Shown here in pieces: positions 46,184-58,030 of a stretch of 64,000 nt of DNA (position 1 is its first letter; every line of letters begins with the position of its first letter). The DNA lies in the NCBI GenBank assembly GCA_023078685.1, contig JALGAS010000001.1:6696001-6760000 (forward strand), read 5' to 3'. Position numbers and translations under genes: made by a program. The notes below the pieces were generated by a model, which saw only the letters and a list, made by a program, of their open reading frames with translations, had not been told where the DNA came from and made no database searches. This DNA comes from Neopestalotiopsis rosae. Its lineage: Eukaryota > Ascomycota > Sordariomycetes > Amphisphaeriales > Sporocadaceae.

Positions 46184-47432
46184 CTAGTATACAGGCACCC
46201 AGCCCATCTCTTCAATGGGCCATCGGATCCATAACTTATAGGTATCATTTAGACGAGCATATATGCGCTCAATGAGATGAAGTCCCCAACCTTCAATCCA
46301 CCACATAAAGTCCAGCCGCCGAAGCAGCACGCAGAAAAAGGCGAGAACGCAGAGCGCCTCGCTATCCCCGGCATTGACGAGCTCAATGTAGTAATCTGAG
46401 ATCTTGTACACCCAGACAAAGACGCCGCGGGACTTGTTCTCGTCCGACTGGGTGCCGTCGTGCACAATGGCATAGCTCTTGCGCAGCGTGTCCACGGCGT
46501 CGAGCAGCGTCCGGAGCTTGAGGGCCTCGCGGTCGCCGTCGACGCTGGCACGAATGTTCCTCTGCAGCTCCTGGAACCCCTCGTTCTCGTACTCGAGCGA
46601 CTCCCAGACTTGGTGCATCTTGATCCCTTCCTCAAAGATGAAGGCAATTGACGACGCGTGGATCAAGTCGCCCGTCGACTCCATGAGGGCACGCACGCCG
46701 CGGAGGAGTAGTAGCCAGTCGGGCACCACATTGTTGTCGGCAAAGAAGAAATCCGTGGGACTCCGGGGTTTAGCAAATGCAAAATAATAGGTTATGGTGC
46801 TAAAGAGGAACAGGTTGACGCAATTGTCCGTGTCGACCTTTGTGATCAAGGGCGAGGCCTGGGCCAGCGCCGCATTGTGGTGATGAAAGGCGAGCGTCGT
46901 GTAAAAGTCCTTGCGTTCCGGCCTATAGCGAGCCATGTGCAGGGCCGAGACAGCGAGTATGGCCTTGAGGATATACGGCGTGGTGAAGCCAATCTGGGGA
47001 ATGTTGACGCGCCAGAAATTGCGACTGAGCGGCTCTGTCGTCAGGGTCAAACATGTTGAAGTGTCGTAGTGATGGAGAAGCTCCAAATCATTGATGGTGA
47101 AGCCCCCAGACTCATGGTGAAGAGTATACGGCTGGTGTAATGGACTTGGTAAATGTGGCTTATTTTCGTCTTCAGATAATGCGATAAAGTCACACTTTAC
47201 GCCGTGCTTTACACACTTGTGACAGGCTGGTCGGCTCTCGTCACACTATAGGCACAAATTGAGGATCGCCCTGGTCAGTATACTGTAAATCTGTACGTTG
47301 GCCCAGATCAGAATCGGGTTAGAGCCCCAGTCTCTCTCATACCTTGACCTTGCGTCTTTTACAGGTGCGACAGCCCGTTTTGGATTTTGGCTGCCTTCTC
47401 CGATCGTTTTCGGCTGCTGGCGACTGTGACAT
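46184..47432 (-). CDS. Zn(II)2Cys6 transcription factor, short form
   Basis: Two exons on the minus strand, 47343-47432 and 46184-47245, give 383 residues. The DNA-binding cluster is complete and canonical across the intron: [28 protein letters not shown] (C-X2-C-X6-C-X6-C-X2-C-X6-C), preceded by a basic KSKTG segment. The rest matches the fungal_trans_2 type regulatory region of UPC2/sterol-uptake-like factors: LELLHHYDTSTCLTL, FWRVNIPQIGF, ILAVSALHMARYRP, LAFHHHNAALAQASP and LFLFSTITYYFAFAKP, ending WIRWPIEEMGWVPVY. The intron is 97 bases with GTATGA donor and CTATAG acceptor. A nuclear regulator is expected; its targets are unknown, and the tandem RTA1 gene is a candidate only by proximity. 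Confidence 0.92.
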
Positions 47433-48099
47433 GATACGCCTCTTCTGACCCGTTGGACACGTTGGAAATTTTTGATCCTTCGGTTGTCTGAGCTGACTTT
47501 CAAGAGTTCGGGTTCTGCTCGCATTCTTCAAGGTGGACACTATCTGGTAGCCTAAATTCAATAACCCGAGCATACCGAGTCAGTACCATTGACAGTAAAG
47601 AGCAGCGACATCTCAGCCACTCTCTGCCCGCATAGACTCGCATTTTTCGCATTCCTCTCGCATTTTTCGCGTCTTTCGGGATATTCTTCCCGCATCTGCA
47701 TACCATGGACGGCCCCATAAAAATATAAAAAGTACGAACGGCAATGCCGACCCTTTTTTTAAATACATACCAACGAACGACTCAGCCAAAGAACATAAGG
47801 CGAGTCGTGTCCTACAAGACTGACTGCCTTTTTGTCTAGCACTGCCCTCTATGCAATCTTCTTGGAAACATTGGAAAGCCTCAACAATTCGCCTAGGCTA
47901 GCCCAGGCACGATCACTGGAGACTGCAGGATTTCCTCATGACAACAATCACATCTGCTATCCCAGACCGTGTCATGCAGATTGTGTAGCACGACGATGCA
48001 TGGGGCATCCGCACAATGAGGGGGGCATATGACTTTTCGGCGAATATCTAATTCCCCACACGATTGCGACTACGACTAATTGATCCCGATTCATTGTGT
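47433..48099. other. Intergenic region
   Basis: Holds the promoter of the zinc-cluster gene and the 3' flank of the mucin-like gene. Two near-identical gcatttttcgc elements lie at about 47639-47671. No gene seen. Confidence 0.5.
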
Positions 48100-49266
48100 C
48101 TACGGATTACGGTACCCGTGCGATGGCCCGCTGCTTCCATTCTCGGTCCCCTGGCTCCATTGGCCTCTGTCCGTCGCCGAATCGGTCGCCGTCGTCGTGC
48201 TCCGGCCCGAAAAAAAGGTAAACCTCTGCGTCCCTCCCGGGGGACTCGGCCAAAGCTGTCTCATCCTCTGTTCCTCTTCTTCCTCACCCGGCGCAGCAGC
48301 TGGCGGGGGCGTCCGAATGACGATGCGAAACTCTCCCTCGTGAAGACTTCTGGACCTGCTCGCGGCGGCGGCGGCAGCGGCAGCAGCAGCTCCTCCTGGG
48401 TAATACCGCTGCTCCATCGTGGTCGCGTCTTGCCCGTCTAGCCGCTGCCGCTTCTCGGCCGAGCTCTGACGTCGTCGCATGACGGCGAATCTGACGAGGT
48501 AGGCGACCACGGATACGAAAATGGTAAATGCTATCGCGCCCACCACGACGGCGGCAATTTGGCCTGGTGCGAGCGAGTGGCTCTGAAGATCCGCTGAAGC
48601 TGGTGGTGGAAGAGCAGTAGCCGTTCCTCCTTGCGTGGCCGAGCTCGTCGCGCTTGTGCTGCCCTCGACCACACTTGGTGATGGGTCAGAAAAGGTTGAA
48701 GTCAAGGATGCAGAAGACGTTGTTGAAGGAGTATTGGATGTATCTGTTGTGATGACTGCTGATGTTGTTTCCAGCCCGGTTGTGGACGATAAGGTCACGC
48801 TGCTCGAGGATGTCGTGGTCACAAAAGTGGTACTCGGGGTGCCCGGTTCTGTTGTGAAAGTTGATGTGCTCGTTGCTCCAATGTTTGTTGTCGACGCCGT
48901 CCCGACTGTGCTAGATATCCCAAGCGAAGTACTAATTGTTGTATCCATCGCACTTGTAAATGTTGTTCTGCTCCTCGTAATTGTTATCTGCGGCAATGAA
49001 CCCCCCGGCACCGTCCACGGTATCGGGGTATGCGTCGCCATTGGAGCCGTGGGATACCCAGACGGTACCAAGCTGATAGTTGTAGTCAGAGTGATTGTGA
49101 CAATGATTGACTCTGATACACGTCTTTCCACCTCAACCGCGCGCGTTTCTTGTAATCTCACACGGCTGTCGTCCGTTGTTGTTGCTGAGCAATCTCGTGG
49201 TAGGGCAGCTTCAATCAATAAGAAGCTCCAAGAGAGCCATGCAAGCCACATATTGTGGCCCAGCAC
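48100..49266 (-). CDS. Mucin-like type I single-pass membrane protein
   Basis: One exon, 388 residues from the ATG at 49266 (a second Met six codons on is also possible). The start MLGHNMWLAWLSWSFLLIEAALP is a signal peptide. Residues about 65-225 are almost entirely Ser/Thr with Val/Ala (ITLTTTISLVPSG, TTTSSSSVTLSSTTG), a typical O-mannosylated stalk. A single transmembrane helix follows near residues 233-257 (IAAVVVGAIAFTIFVSVVAYLV), then a basic stop-transfer RFAVMRRRQ and a cytosolic tail with an Ala10 run and an acidic EEEEEE-like patch. This is the layout of wall-sensor or Mid2/Wsc-type proteins, but the cysteine-rich WSC domain is missing. Function unknown; a surface or sensor role is inferred from topology. 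Confidence 0.75.
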   Translation of the reverse strand: MLGHNMWLAWLSWSFLLIEAALPRDCSATTTDDSRVRLQETRAVEVERRVSESIIVTITLTTTISLVPSGYPTAPMATHTPIPWTVPGGSLPQITITRSRTTFTSAMDTTISTSLGISSTVGTASTTNIGATSTSTFTTEPGTPSTTFVTTTSSSSVTLSSTTGLETTSAVITTDTSNTPSTTSSASLTSTFSDPSPSVVEGSTSATSSATQGGTATALPPPASADLQSHSLAPGQIAAVVVGAIAFTIFVSVVAYLVRFAVMRRRQSSAEKRQRLDGQDATTMEQRYYPGGAAAAAAAAAASRSRSLHEGEFRIVIRTPPPAAAPGEEEEEQRMRQLWPSPPGGTQRFTFFSGRSTTTATDSATDRGQWSQGTENGSSGPSHGYRNP

Positions 49267-51576
49267 TATGAGTCCTCTGATGTTGTGACCATGAAAGTTG
49301 ATGCCTCTTTGAGTAATGGCTGGGTAGACTCTTTTATCAAGGACCAGTGTTTTGCAAATTTCCTACTTTCAATATGACGTTGTGTATTGATATCACCGTC
49401 CGGAAGTTGGCGTTCCAGCTCCAAATTAATAAGTAAAAAAAAGTGGCAAGCTGCCGTTACTTGTTTAATGTGTGGTCTGCAGTATATTCTTGTTATTGTA
49501 CAACCGATCTGCAGGGCCCAAAGCTCATACACATCAGCCTGGCGACACGGCAGGATTCAAACCAATGAGTTTTCCAGCACGGCCAAATTGCCCAGATACG
49601 CGCCCACGCCACCACATCCTCATTGACAAGTCCAGCAGTTTGAATTGCGCTTGAACGGAAAAGCAGCAGGTCGACTCATTGCCATGTTCAGGGACCAGAT
49701 GCCCCGAGCGCGACCGTGCCGTGCATTTTCGTCCGCTGGGGAGGTGTGGGCGGTTGATAAGACGGTACTGGCTGAATGCGGACAGGCGGCTGGCTCGCTT
49801 GGTTGGATTGTGTGCCACGGAATGACACTGAGCTGCGTAGGCGAGAAGGCTATAGTAACATTGTTATCGTGCGAAGAGCATGCATCTGGCATTTGGAGGC
49901 ACAAAAAGCAAAATCTCATCTTGGAGTCGGGTCAAGGGCCAACTGCCAACGTCCAGCCTCTCAATCTCTGCTCCAATCTCTGTATATTCGAAGCTTGCTG
50001 CGTCTCATCAAACGCTCGTCATTCACCGTTGATCGGTGACGGGAATCCTCCAAAGCAGCGACGCATATAATTGACACATTTTCAACACGGCGGAGTCACA
50101 AGAATCCGAAATCATAAGCAAATAATCTGGCAGTAGAAATTGTTGCTATTCTCGACATCAATGTCCCTCCTGTCCACCTTGTCCACTTGCTGAGAGCATA
50201 GGCCACCCACCCACCGAAGCTGTAGGTCAAGTGGATGCCAGATGCCCGAGTACCTCGTGTACGACAAGAACGTCTCCGGTTCGTCAATTGACATGGTCGC
50301 TGCTCTGCTCTGCCCATCTCGCGCATCTCCGCAGGTTCTCTGCTGTTATGCGATAGAAAAAGGTGCTCGTGTGCCAAACGTTAGGTAGACGGTACTCCGT
50401 AGACCACGTCCAAATCACGAGCGACATTAAAATAAGCAATGAGCGTGGTCAAAGCATGACATCACCTAACAAAGTACGGTACCTAATTCGTTTCCCTTCC
50501 CTTTCCCCTCTCCAGGCTATTGCTACTCTTTTCTCATTTGACACCGGATCTGCGGACCAGCAACCACGTTTATTTTCTCACTTTGTTCTACGGTAAGACG
50601 CACAGGCATTTTTGACAGGCAGGTAACATTAGGGTCCCGCGGGATCAAAAAATCGTAGTGGATAGTCGGCCTCGCGTGCGCTGTGAGATCTATTTTGTCT
50701 GGGGTGGGCATACACGGTACTGAAAAGTAGCGAGGGTAGTGCCAAAAAAGGGCAAGAAGGGCAAAACGGGCAAGATTGGGGCAGGGCGTTGACGCTATCC
50801 AAAGCCTATGCTGGCGCTAAAGGGGACGCAAAGACCACGCAAAGCACGCTACGCCTGCTAACGGGGACGTCTGACATTTGAAACAGCAGTGATTTATATT
50901 GCGATCGCCGCCTCAAACCCGCTTTCACAAGCAAAGACAAGCTCGACAAGCCCCGACACCCATGGATGTTGATGCCAAAATGGAGGCTTGAGAGGGAAGA
51001 GGCTCCAGTAAACCCGCAATTAAGCTGCTCTTGCTCTTGCGGAAAAATGACATTTGAACCTCTTGCTTTGTCGCTTCGTCCGTGTCCGCGGGGGAGAAAA
51101 GGGAAATAGATGAGATCAAAGGTAGAGACGGCACAAGATACAGTTCCCAAAATACCCTCATTCACTCTCTCCTTCATTTTCTCTCACTCTCTCTCTTGAT
51201 TCAAGTCCGTCTTTTACGCTCCTTCGCTCAAGAGCAGTCACTCATTGGGCACACTAATGCGACTTATACATAATCGACCCTAATACGAAATACCTTAGAA
51301 AGGAATACGAGATAATATTATAAATCACCAACAACCAGCAAACGACTTGCAGAAGTGCGGGAAATCGATTAGGGCATACATTATACTTTTTCGTTTGGAG
51401 GCAACTTGGTTCAACAGCGCATAATAGCTTGCATCATTCCCAAGACGAGAGAAAAAGGACTCTGCTGCAGAATACTCGGGAGGCTGTTAAAGTGGCCGCA
51501 GCAGCATTCCGGGAACCGAGAAGAGCAGCCAAACAAGCGACGACAAAATCGACAAATAATAGTAAATAATCATAAT
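49267..51576. other. 2.3-kb divergent intergenic region
   Basis: Lies between two divergently transcribed membrane-protein genes. Only short frames without motifs occur. The 300 bases before 51577 contain CT-rich tracts (ctctctccttcattttctctcactctctctc near 51161-51198) and AT-rich leader. The region includes the in-frame extension 51406-51576, regarded as leader. Confidence 0.5.
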
Positions 51577-52194
51577 ATGGAGGAACAACCCCGCAACGTC
51601 TACTGGGTGCCGGTGAGGCGGAAACAAACCAACCTCGATATGCCGGTCGGTTCTTCCTCACACCAGCATGGCCGTCCTGCTGCTGCGACGGCCGCCGCGA
51701 CGGCCTTTGCGACTCTCGCTACTACCTCTTCTTCTTCTTCTTCTTCAACACCGCACACATTCACTCGACGCCAGGTCGTAGGAAGCAACGACCTCGGCTC
51801 CAATACGTCAACAGCCGACGTCATGTCCACCGTTATCACGGCCGTCATTCTTTTCATCATTATCAGCACAAGCCTTTTGGGCATTTTCATTTGGCGACAG
51901 GGACGGAGGAGGAGATCGTGGCAAGGATTTGATGAGTATGCGACACCGACGCCGACACCGCAGATGCAGGAAGAGGAGGGCAGGGACTACTTCTCCAGCA
52001 AGGGCAGCGCCGCAAGATTCGTGCCTACTGCCGGCTACAGAGATGCGCCGCTATTGCGCTGGAACGAAAAGTCTCAGAGATATGAAAGAGCGGGCGAGGT
52101 GGTGGCTGGCCCGCTCGGCGTCGATCAGCTTCTTGCGAACGACCACGATGACGATGGGCTATTTCTTGCCAATCCGCGCAAGCACGACACGTAG
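51577..52194 (+). CDS. Single-pass membrane protein of unknown function
   Basis: One exon, 205 residues from the ATG at 51577 (MEEQPRNVYWVPVRRK), preferred to in-frame upstream starts because of the AT-rich leader. The N-terminal part is Ala/Thr/Ser-rich (AAATAAATAFATLATTSSSSSSS) without a signal peptide; one hydrophobic helix lies at about residues 87-108 (VMSTVITAVILFIIISTSLLGIFIW), followed by a strongly basic RQGRRRRSW and a C-terminal cytosolic-type tail with PTPTPQMQEEE, YFSSKGS, RFVPTAGYRDAPLLRWNEKSQRYE. The positive-inside rule places the C-terminus in the cytosol. No known domain. An uncharacterised fungal membrane protein, possibly surface-located. Confidence 0.65.
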   Translation: MEEQPRNVYWVPVRRKQTNLDMPVGSSSHQHGRPAAATAAATAFATLATTSSSSSSSTPHTFTRRQVVGSNDLGSNTSTADVMSTVITAVILFIIISTSLLGIFIWRQGRRRRSWQGFDEYATPTPTPQMQEEEGRDYFSSKGSAARFVPTAGYRDAPLLRWNEKSQRYERAGEVVAGPLGVDQLLANDHDDDGLFLANPRKHDT

Positions 52195-52434
52195 TCAAAG
52201 TGCTTAGTGCAACAGCTTGCCACAAGCAAAATAAATAAACAAAAAAGAAATTTACAATATAGATACAAAATCTTATAAATATCACAATCGAGTCTGATTT
52301 ACTCTGTTGATGGGTATTTGTTTGTTTATTCATTCATTCACATCATTACTATGCAATTGCTCGTTTCTAATTACGAACTAGAGAGCACAACAACCAGGAC
52401 CTGTGGCCAGTATACATTTTCCCTCGGTCTCTGA

Positions 52435-53811
52435 TTAGTACCTGTCGTTGGGGAACCCGTCCCGCAGGTTATCATATTTCGTCGCCGGCTGCGTGATGCA
52501 GTTTGGCGTCTGGTCCAGCGCCCCCTGCCCGCCCATGACGTGCACCACGTTGCCAATCAGGCTCTCGGGCCCGGACTTGTCGGCGCTGCTCTCCCACCAC
52601 ATGGCGCCGCCGAGGCCGCGGCCCTGGAGGTACTGCGTCTTCATCTGCGCCATGGCCGCCGTGTCGTACGTGACCAGCGTCCGCGTCGCCGGGTTGTAGC
52701 AGTAGCTGGCGCCGGACTCGGGGTCGTACCGCTCCTCGGCGCCCTCGAGCGGCAGCTTCTTGTAGTCGTGCACGCCGTTCTCCCACGTGCCCTCGCCCAC
52801 GCCGCTGTAGGGGCAGCCGGGGCCGTCGGTGCCCTGGAACGCGCGGCCGTAGATGGGCATGCCCAGCACGATCTTGTTGGCCGGCACGCCGCGGGATGTG
52901 TAGTAGTCCACGGCGGCGACGGTGCTAAAGGGGGTGCAGCCCGGGTTGGTCCGGCACGGGTACAGGTTGGCTTGGTGGCCGGCTTTCTGGTCCCAGCTGC
53001 CCGCGTAGTCGTAGGCCATGAGGTTCCAAAAGTCGAGCAGTCTGTCCATCCCGGGCAGGTCGAGCTTCTCGTAGTTTTGTGCGCCGGCTGGACACGCGAC
53101 GGTGAGCTCAAAGTGATATGGCTGGGGCAGCGTGCGGCTGTAGGCATCCATGGCCTCCCGCACTGCACGGAGGAGAGCTACAAAGTCGGCGGCTTCGGCG
53201 GGAGACTGGGGGTATTCCCAGTCGATATCGATGCCATCGAATCCGAGGTTCTTGATGAGCTCGACACACGAGTTGGCAAAGGTTTCCCTGCCCTGCGGCG
53301 TCGAAGCTGGTTGCTTAAAGTTGCTGCTGTACGTCCAGCCGCCAACACTGAGGAGGATCTTGAGCTGTCGGTTCTTGCGCTTCAAGAGGTTGAGCTGCTT
53401 GAGACAGCCGTACAGGTTGTTGCCAGAATCGTTCCACGAGTCATTCTCCCAGTGGATATCCGTGTCGGCCCAGGTATCTGTGAGATAGACCTCGCCCGAC
53501 TCGGGTCTGACATTGGCAAAGGCGTAGAGGATATGGGTGAGCTTGTCCACGGGCAAGTCTTGAGGCCGGTGCTTGCGGCCATAGATGGCCCAGTTTACAA
53601 AATAAGCTACCGTGCGATAGCCGTTTGCAGGTCCACCGCCCATGTCTGGTATGATTTTGTTGTTGGAGGAGGGAAATGTCAACCTGTCGGTTGAGAGTAG
53701 ATGGCTGTTTAAGAAAGTCCAAGATGTTGGACTAGTGACAATGAGAATGAATGAAAGACAGAGAATAAGTAGTGATACAGATGTGATGAGAGATGGTCTT
53801 ATAAATGGCAT
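52435..53811 (-). CDS. GH18 chitinase
   Basis: One exon encodes 458 residues. The catalytic family-18 signature DGIDIDWEYP lies at about residues 191-200, with the proton-donor Glu, preceded by KILLSVGGWTYSSNF and followed by MAYDYAGSWD, IVLGMPIYGRAFQ and GAMWWESSADK, all standard for subgroup-A fungal chitinases (ChiB1/Chit42 type). It hydrolyses beta-1,4 bonds of chitin. From the first Met the protein begins with an uncleaved-looking hydrophobic segment (LITSVSLLILCLSFILIVT) and a 30-residue linker; from Met57 (MGGGPANGYRTVAYF, codon at 53641-53643) it would be a 402-residue form without signal, like intracellular ChiB1-type enzymes. No chitin-binding module follows. Which start is used decides secretion versus autolysis roles. 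Confidence 0.93.
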   Translation of the reverse strand: MPFIRPSLITSVSLLILCLSFILIVTSPTSWTFLNSHLLSTDRLTFPSSNNKIIPDMGGGPANGYRTVAYFVNWAIYGRKHRPQDLPVDKLTHILYAFANVRPESGEVYLTDTWADTDIHWENDSWNDSGNNLYGCLKQLNLLKRKNRQLKILLSVGGWTYSSNFKQPASTPQGRETFANSCVELIKNLGFDGIDIDWEYPQSPAEAADFVALLRAVREAMDAYSRTLPQPYHFELTVACPAGAQNYEKLDLPGMDRLLDFWNLMAYDYAGSWDQKAGHQANLYPCRTNPGCTPFSTVAAVDYYTSRGVPANKIVLGMPIYGRAFQGTDGPGCPYSGVGEGTWENGVHDYKKLPLEGAEERYDPESGASYCYNPATRTLVTYDTAAMAQMKTQYLQGRGLGGAMWWESSADKSGPESLIGNVVHVMGGQGALDQTPNCITQPATKYDNLRDGFPNDRY

Positions 53812-54890
53812 GGGATTCAGAGTTACGCCTCAAGCTTACTTAGCCTCTTACCTAGGTTACCTACTGGTGTTAGGTAAGACCCTGAAAGCTGCCAGCTCAC
53901 AGTCGTGTCAACAATCAATGCGTGTCGTTGAACAAGCTCGACTCTTACTGGACCACAGGGATTTCAGGTAGAGGGGCGTGGCTTAGAGGCTTGGGAGGCG
54001 ATGCAAAATCCGGGCTGCCGGTTGGGTTGGCCGTTGGGTTTGGTTCTGGGGCCGGCACTGCGGCACTTTGACCACTTTCACCGCTACCTAAGATCAAAAT
54101 TGGCATCAATTCCTTTGTTGTACGAGTTTGTGCTTGTTTGCTAGATGAAGAGCAGGCAGTTGACAAGTTTCTTTAGACAGGATGACAATCGAAAAGCAAC
54201 GAGCAAATGCAGTCTTCTATTGAAGAATAGACACTTGAATTAGTATGTCAAGATTATACAGTCGGTAGTATGGACGAGGTCGATGCCCGTTCGTATGCAT
54301 AAATATGACGTCGATCCTTGTTATCCGGTAGCCGGCTTCTAAATACGTAACACCGCTTCAGTGAGGCAGCCACCAATGCCATTTAGCTGATTGCTTTGAG
54401 TTGTGGCTGAAAACCTGAGAGCATCCCTTGCAAAGTGCACTGCCACAGCTACCACGCAGTCGACATGGCAGCTGGATATCGGAGCCCCTGTGGCGACATG
54501 ACGAGGCCGGTAGGCAACATAATTCATAGCCAGTCGGATCACAGATGTTGCCTTACCTCGACGACGCATCTGATTGTGGTGGTATGGTGACAGGCAAACC
54601 ATCGATCGAATATCCAATTCGCATGGTACAGGGACGTGCCGTGATGCAGAACGAAATCGATCAGGATACAACAACAGCTGTTATCACAAGTGTCAAATGG
54701 TGACAAAACATGTTGGTCACAAGAATAAAACACGCAGGATTGTTTGGCTCAAAGGTATCTTCAGATTGCCAGAGCTAGAGATGGATCTACGCCATGTGAA
54801 CGCCTAGTAGATGCCGTGGCCTCATCAATCCACATTTCCCTTTCCCAATGCAATATCCTTCACATGTGTCGAAAACCTGGTTGAGACATT
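53812..54890. other. Intergenic region
   Basis: Contains an inverted repeat close to the chitinase start and a 73-codon Pro-rich minus frame at 53945-54166 with no motif. Otherwise nothing recognisable before the 3' end of the ubiquitin fusion gene. Confidence 0.5.
53847..53878. promoter_or_regulatory. 8-bp inverted repeat upstream of the chitinase
   Basis: CTTACCTA at 53847-53854 and its exact complement TAGGTAAG at 53871-53878 are separated by 16 bases, 36-67 bases upstream of the chitinase ATG. It could form a hairpin in the leader or bind a dimeric factor; function is not shown. Confidence 0.4.
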
Positions 54891-56125
<1,235 letters not shown>

Positions 56126-56885
56126 ATGGTCAAGAAGAGAAAGAACAAGTACGCGATCCCCTCTACGCCCTTGCCTGGTTCCGGCTGCGTCTCGTCAATG
56201 TTTCTGCGACTGCTTGTCGGGTGCAAGTGACATTGTCGACGCTTGCGATGGAACCGTATTCCTGACGAATATTATGCTAACATGATTCTACAGCGGCCGC
56301 AACAAGAAGGGCCGCGGCCACACCAAGCCCATCCGCTGCAGCAACTGCTCGCGATGCACTCCCAAGGATAAGGCCATCAAGCGCTTCACCATCCGCAACA
56401 TGGTTGAGTCTGCTGCCATCCGTACGTCAACATCCGATTCCCACACCGATGCACCACATCCACCGCGACGCCAATCTTGCTAACATTGCGTCTCTTCCAG
56501 GTGATATCTCGGATGCCTCCGTCTTCCAGGAGTACACCGTCCCCAAGATGTACCTCAAGCTGCAGTACTGTGTCTCTTGCGCCATTCACGGCAAGATTGT
56601 CCGGTACGTTCCACAAAGTCCCGTCAAAGGGTGCCCGTCAGGGAAGAACCACCAGCATTGGCCTCGCGCCTTGCTGAGTGTGCCGCTGAGAAGAACCTTG
56701 GTCGCCTTCCACACGAGACGAACCCGACGACAATATTCTACCCCTCCCCGAGCTTGCCATGCTGACGATAATATTATAGTGTCCGCTCCAGAGTCGGTCG
56801 CCGCAACCGTGCCCCTCCCCCGCGTGTCCGCTACAACAAGGACGGCAAGAAGGTCACTCCCACCCAGACCGCTAAGGCTGCATAA
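56126..56885 (+). CDS. RPS26: 40S ribosomal protein eS26
   Basis: Four exons, 56126-56148, 56294-56421, 56501-56603 and 56780-56885, give 119 residues, the same length as yeast Rps26. The order [79 protein letters not shown] and [13 protein letters not shown] is unmistakable. Zinc is held by the CxxC pairs in RCSNC and YCVSC. The protein sits at the mRNA exit channel of the small subunit. Intron positions after codon 7 and within Arg codons are phase-consistent, with donors GTACGC, GTACGT and GTACGT. All three donors are of the GTACG type, unusual uniformity within one gene. Confidence 0.97.
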
Positions 56886-58030
56886 ATGTAGTGCACAAGG
56901 CAGTTTTGGTGTTCGGGGTTTTGTGGTTCATGACAGGGAAATGGTAAAATGGAATGGCTCTTGCATGCATGTCACCGGATTTCGACATGCTTCCTTAGAT
57001 AACGATCTCCATGAATTGAGTCACAATCATCACGAACAATTTTACGTCCCACGATACTTTACTTTGACCTTGCTCTCATCGCTACTAGATTTTGCGACTC
57101 ACCAACATTGTGGCGGCGTGCTACCGATGGCACGCGATATTTCCAACTACTGTACCCATGCATTGGTGTCACTGATCTCTGTAATGTTCCACAATCGCGC
57201 TTTTAGTCCCATTCACGTGTTTCCGGTTATGATGTCAAAGTATAAAATTCTACAGCAGTCAGATCTACGGAGCCGTCATAACCACCTGCCGCTTTCTCAT
57301 TACAGTGCAGTGCGTAGCGCAGATCGTAATAAATAATTGCAGAATGTTACATAGTCGATTGGCGAGGATTTGATAAATTTCAAGCTCGAGACTTCATGCA
57401 ATCCAAATCTGTCGAAGTTTTTTGGTTTTGCTGTCTGCCCAATTTGCCATGCAAGGCACGATAATTTATGGAGGTTAGTGCCCCAATCACTACATTGGGT
57501 GCACCATGAAATGCACTATTCCATTGCCCTAATGCAATCAAAGTAGCATGGAAGTCGTTATTTTCCTATCGATTACACGGTGGATTTATTATAATTTCCA
57601 GCCTTCTTATACTGATGTCAGGAACAAGAAGTCCATTCACGCGAACACGATGAAGCCAACCTTGTGCTGGGGTCGGCATCGCGACTTAGCGGGTCTTGGA
57701 CGTCATTGATATGGACGTCTAAGAAAAGCAAAGATCCCCACGACCTCTTACCCAAAACATCACAAATTGGCTATAGTCTATGGCGTACCTTGCAGACGGA
57801 TCCGAGCTTAGTCTTGTCAGAAGAAAGTATCTGGTAGTAAACTATCGTTGATGAAATGCCGATTCTAGGGGTCTTTGCTCCGGGGGTCATGATTTCACCA
57901 TGTTGTTGGGTCTTTACTCAAAGGTTCTCTTATAACTATGATATTCTGCAGGTAGATTTAGATTCGCATACATCCGATAGATTCAACTTCCAATTCTCGT
58001 ACTTTTCAGACTCAGCACGTATTAGACAAC
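56886..58030. other. Intergenic region
   Basis: AT-rich 3' flank of eS26 followed by promoter of the kinase-like gene. No frame with recognisable content. Confidence 0.5.

Noticed and set aside
52540..53694. 384-codon plus-strand frame opposite the chitinase
   Set aside because: The chitinase frame carries every catalytic motif; the opposite frame has only Val/His/Gly-rich shadow composition.
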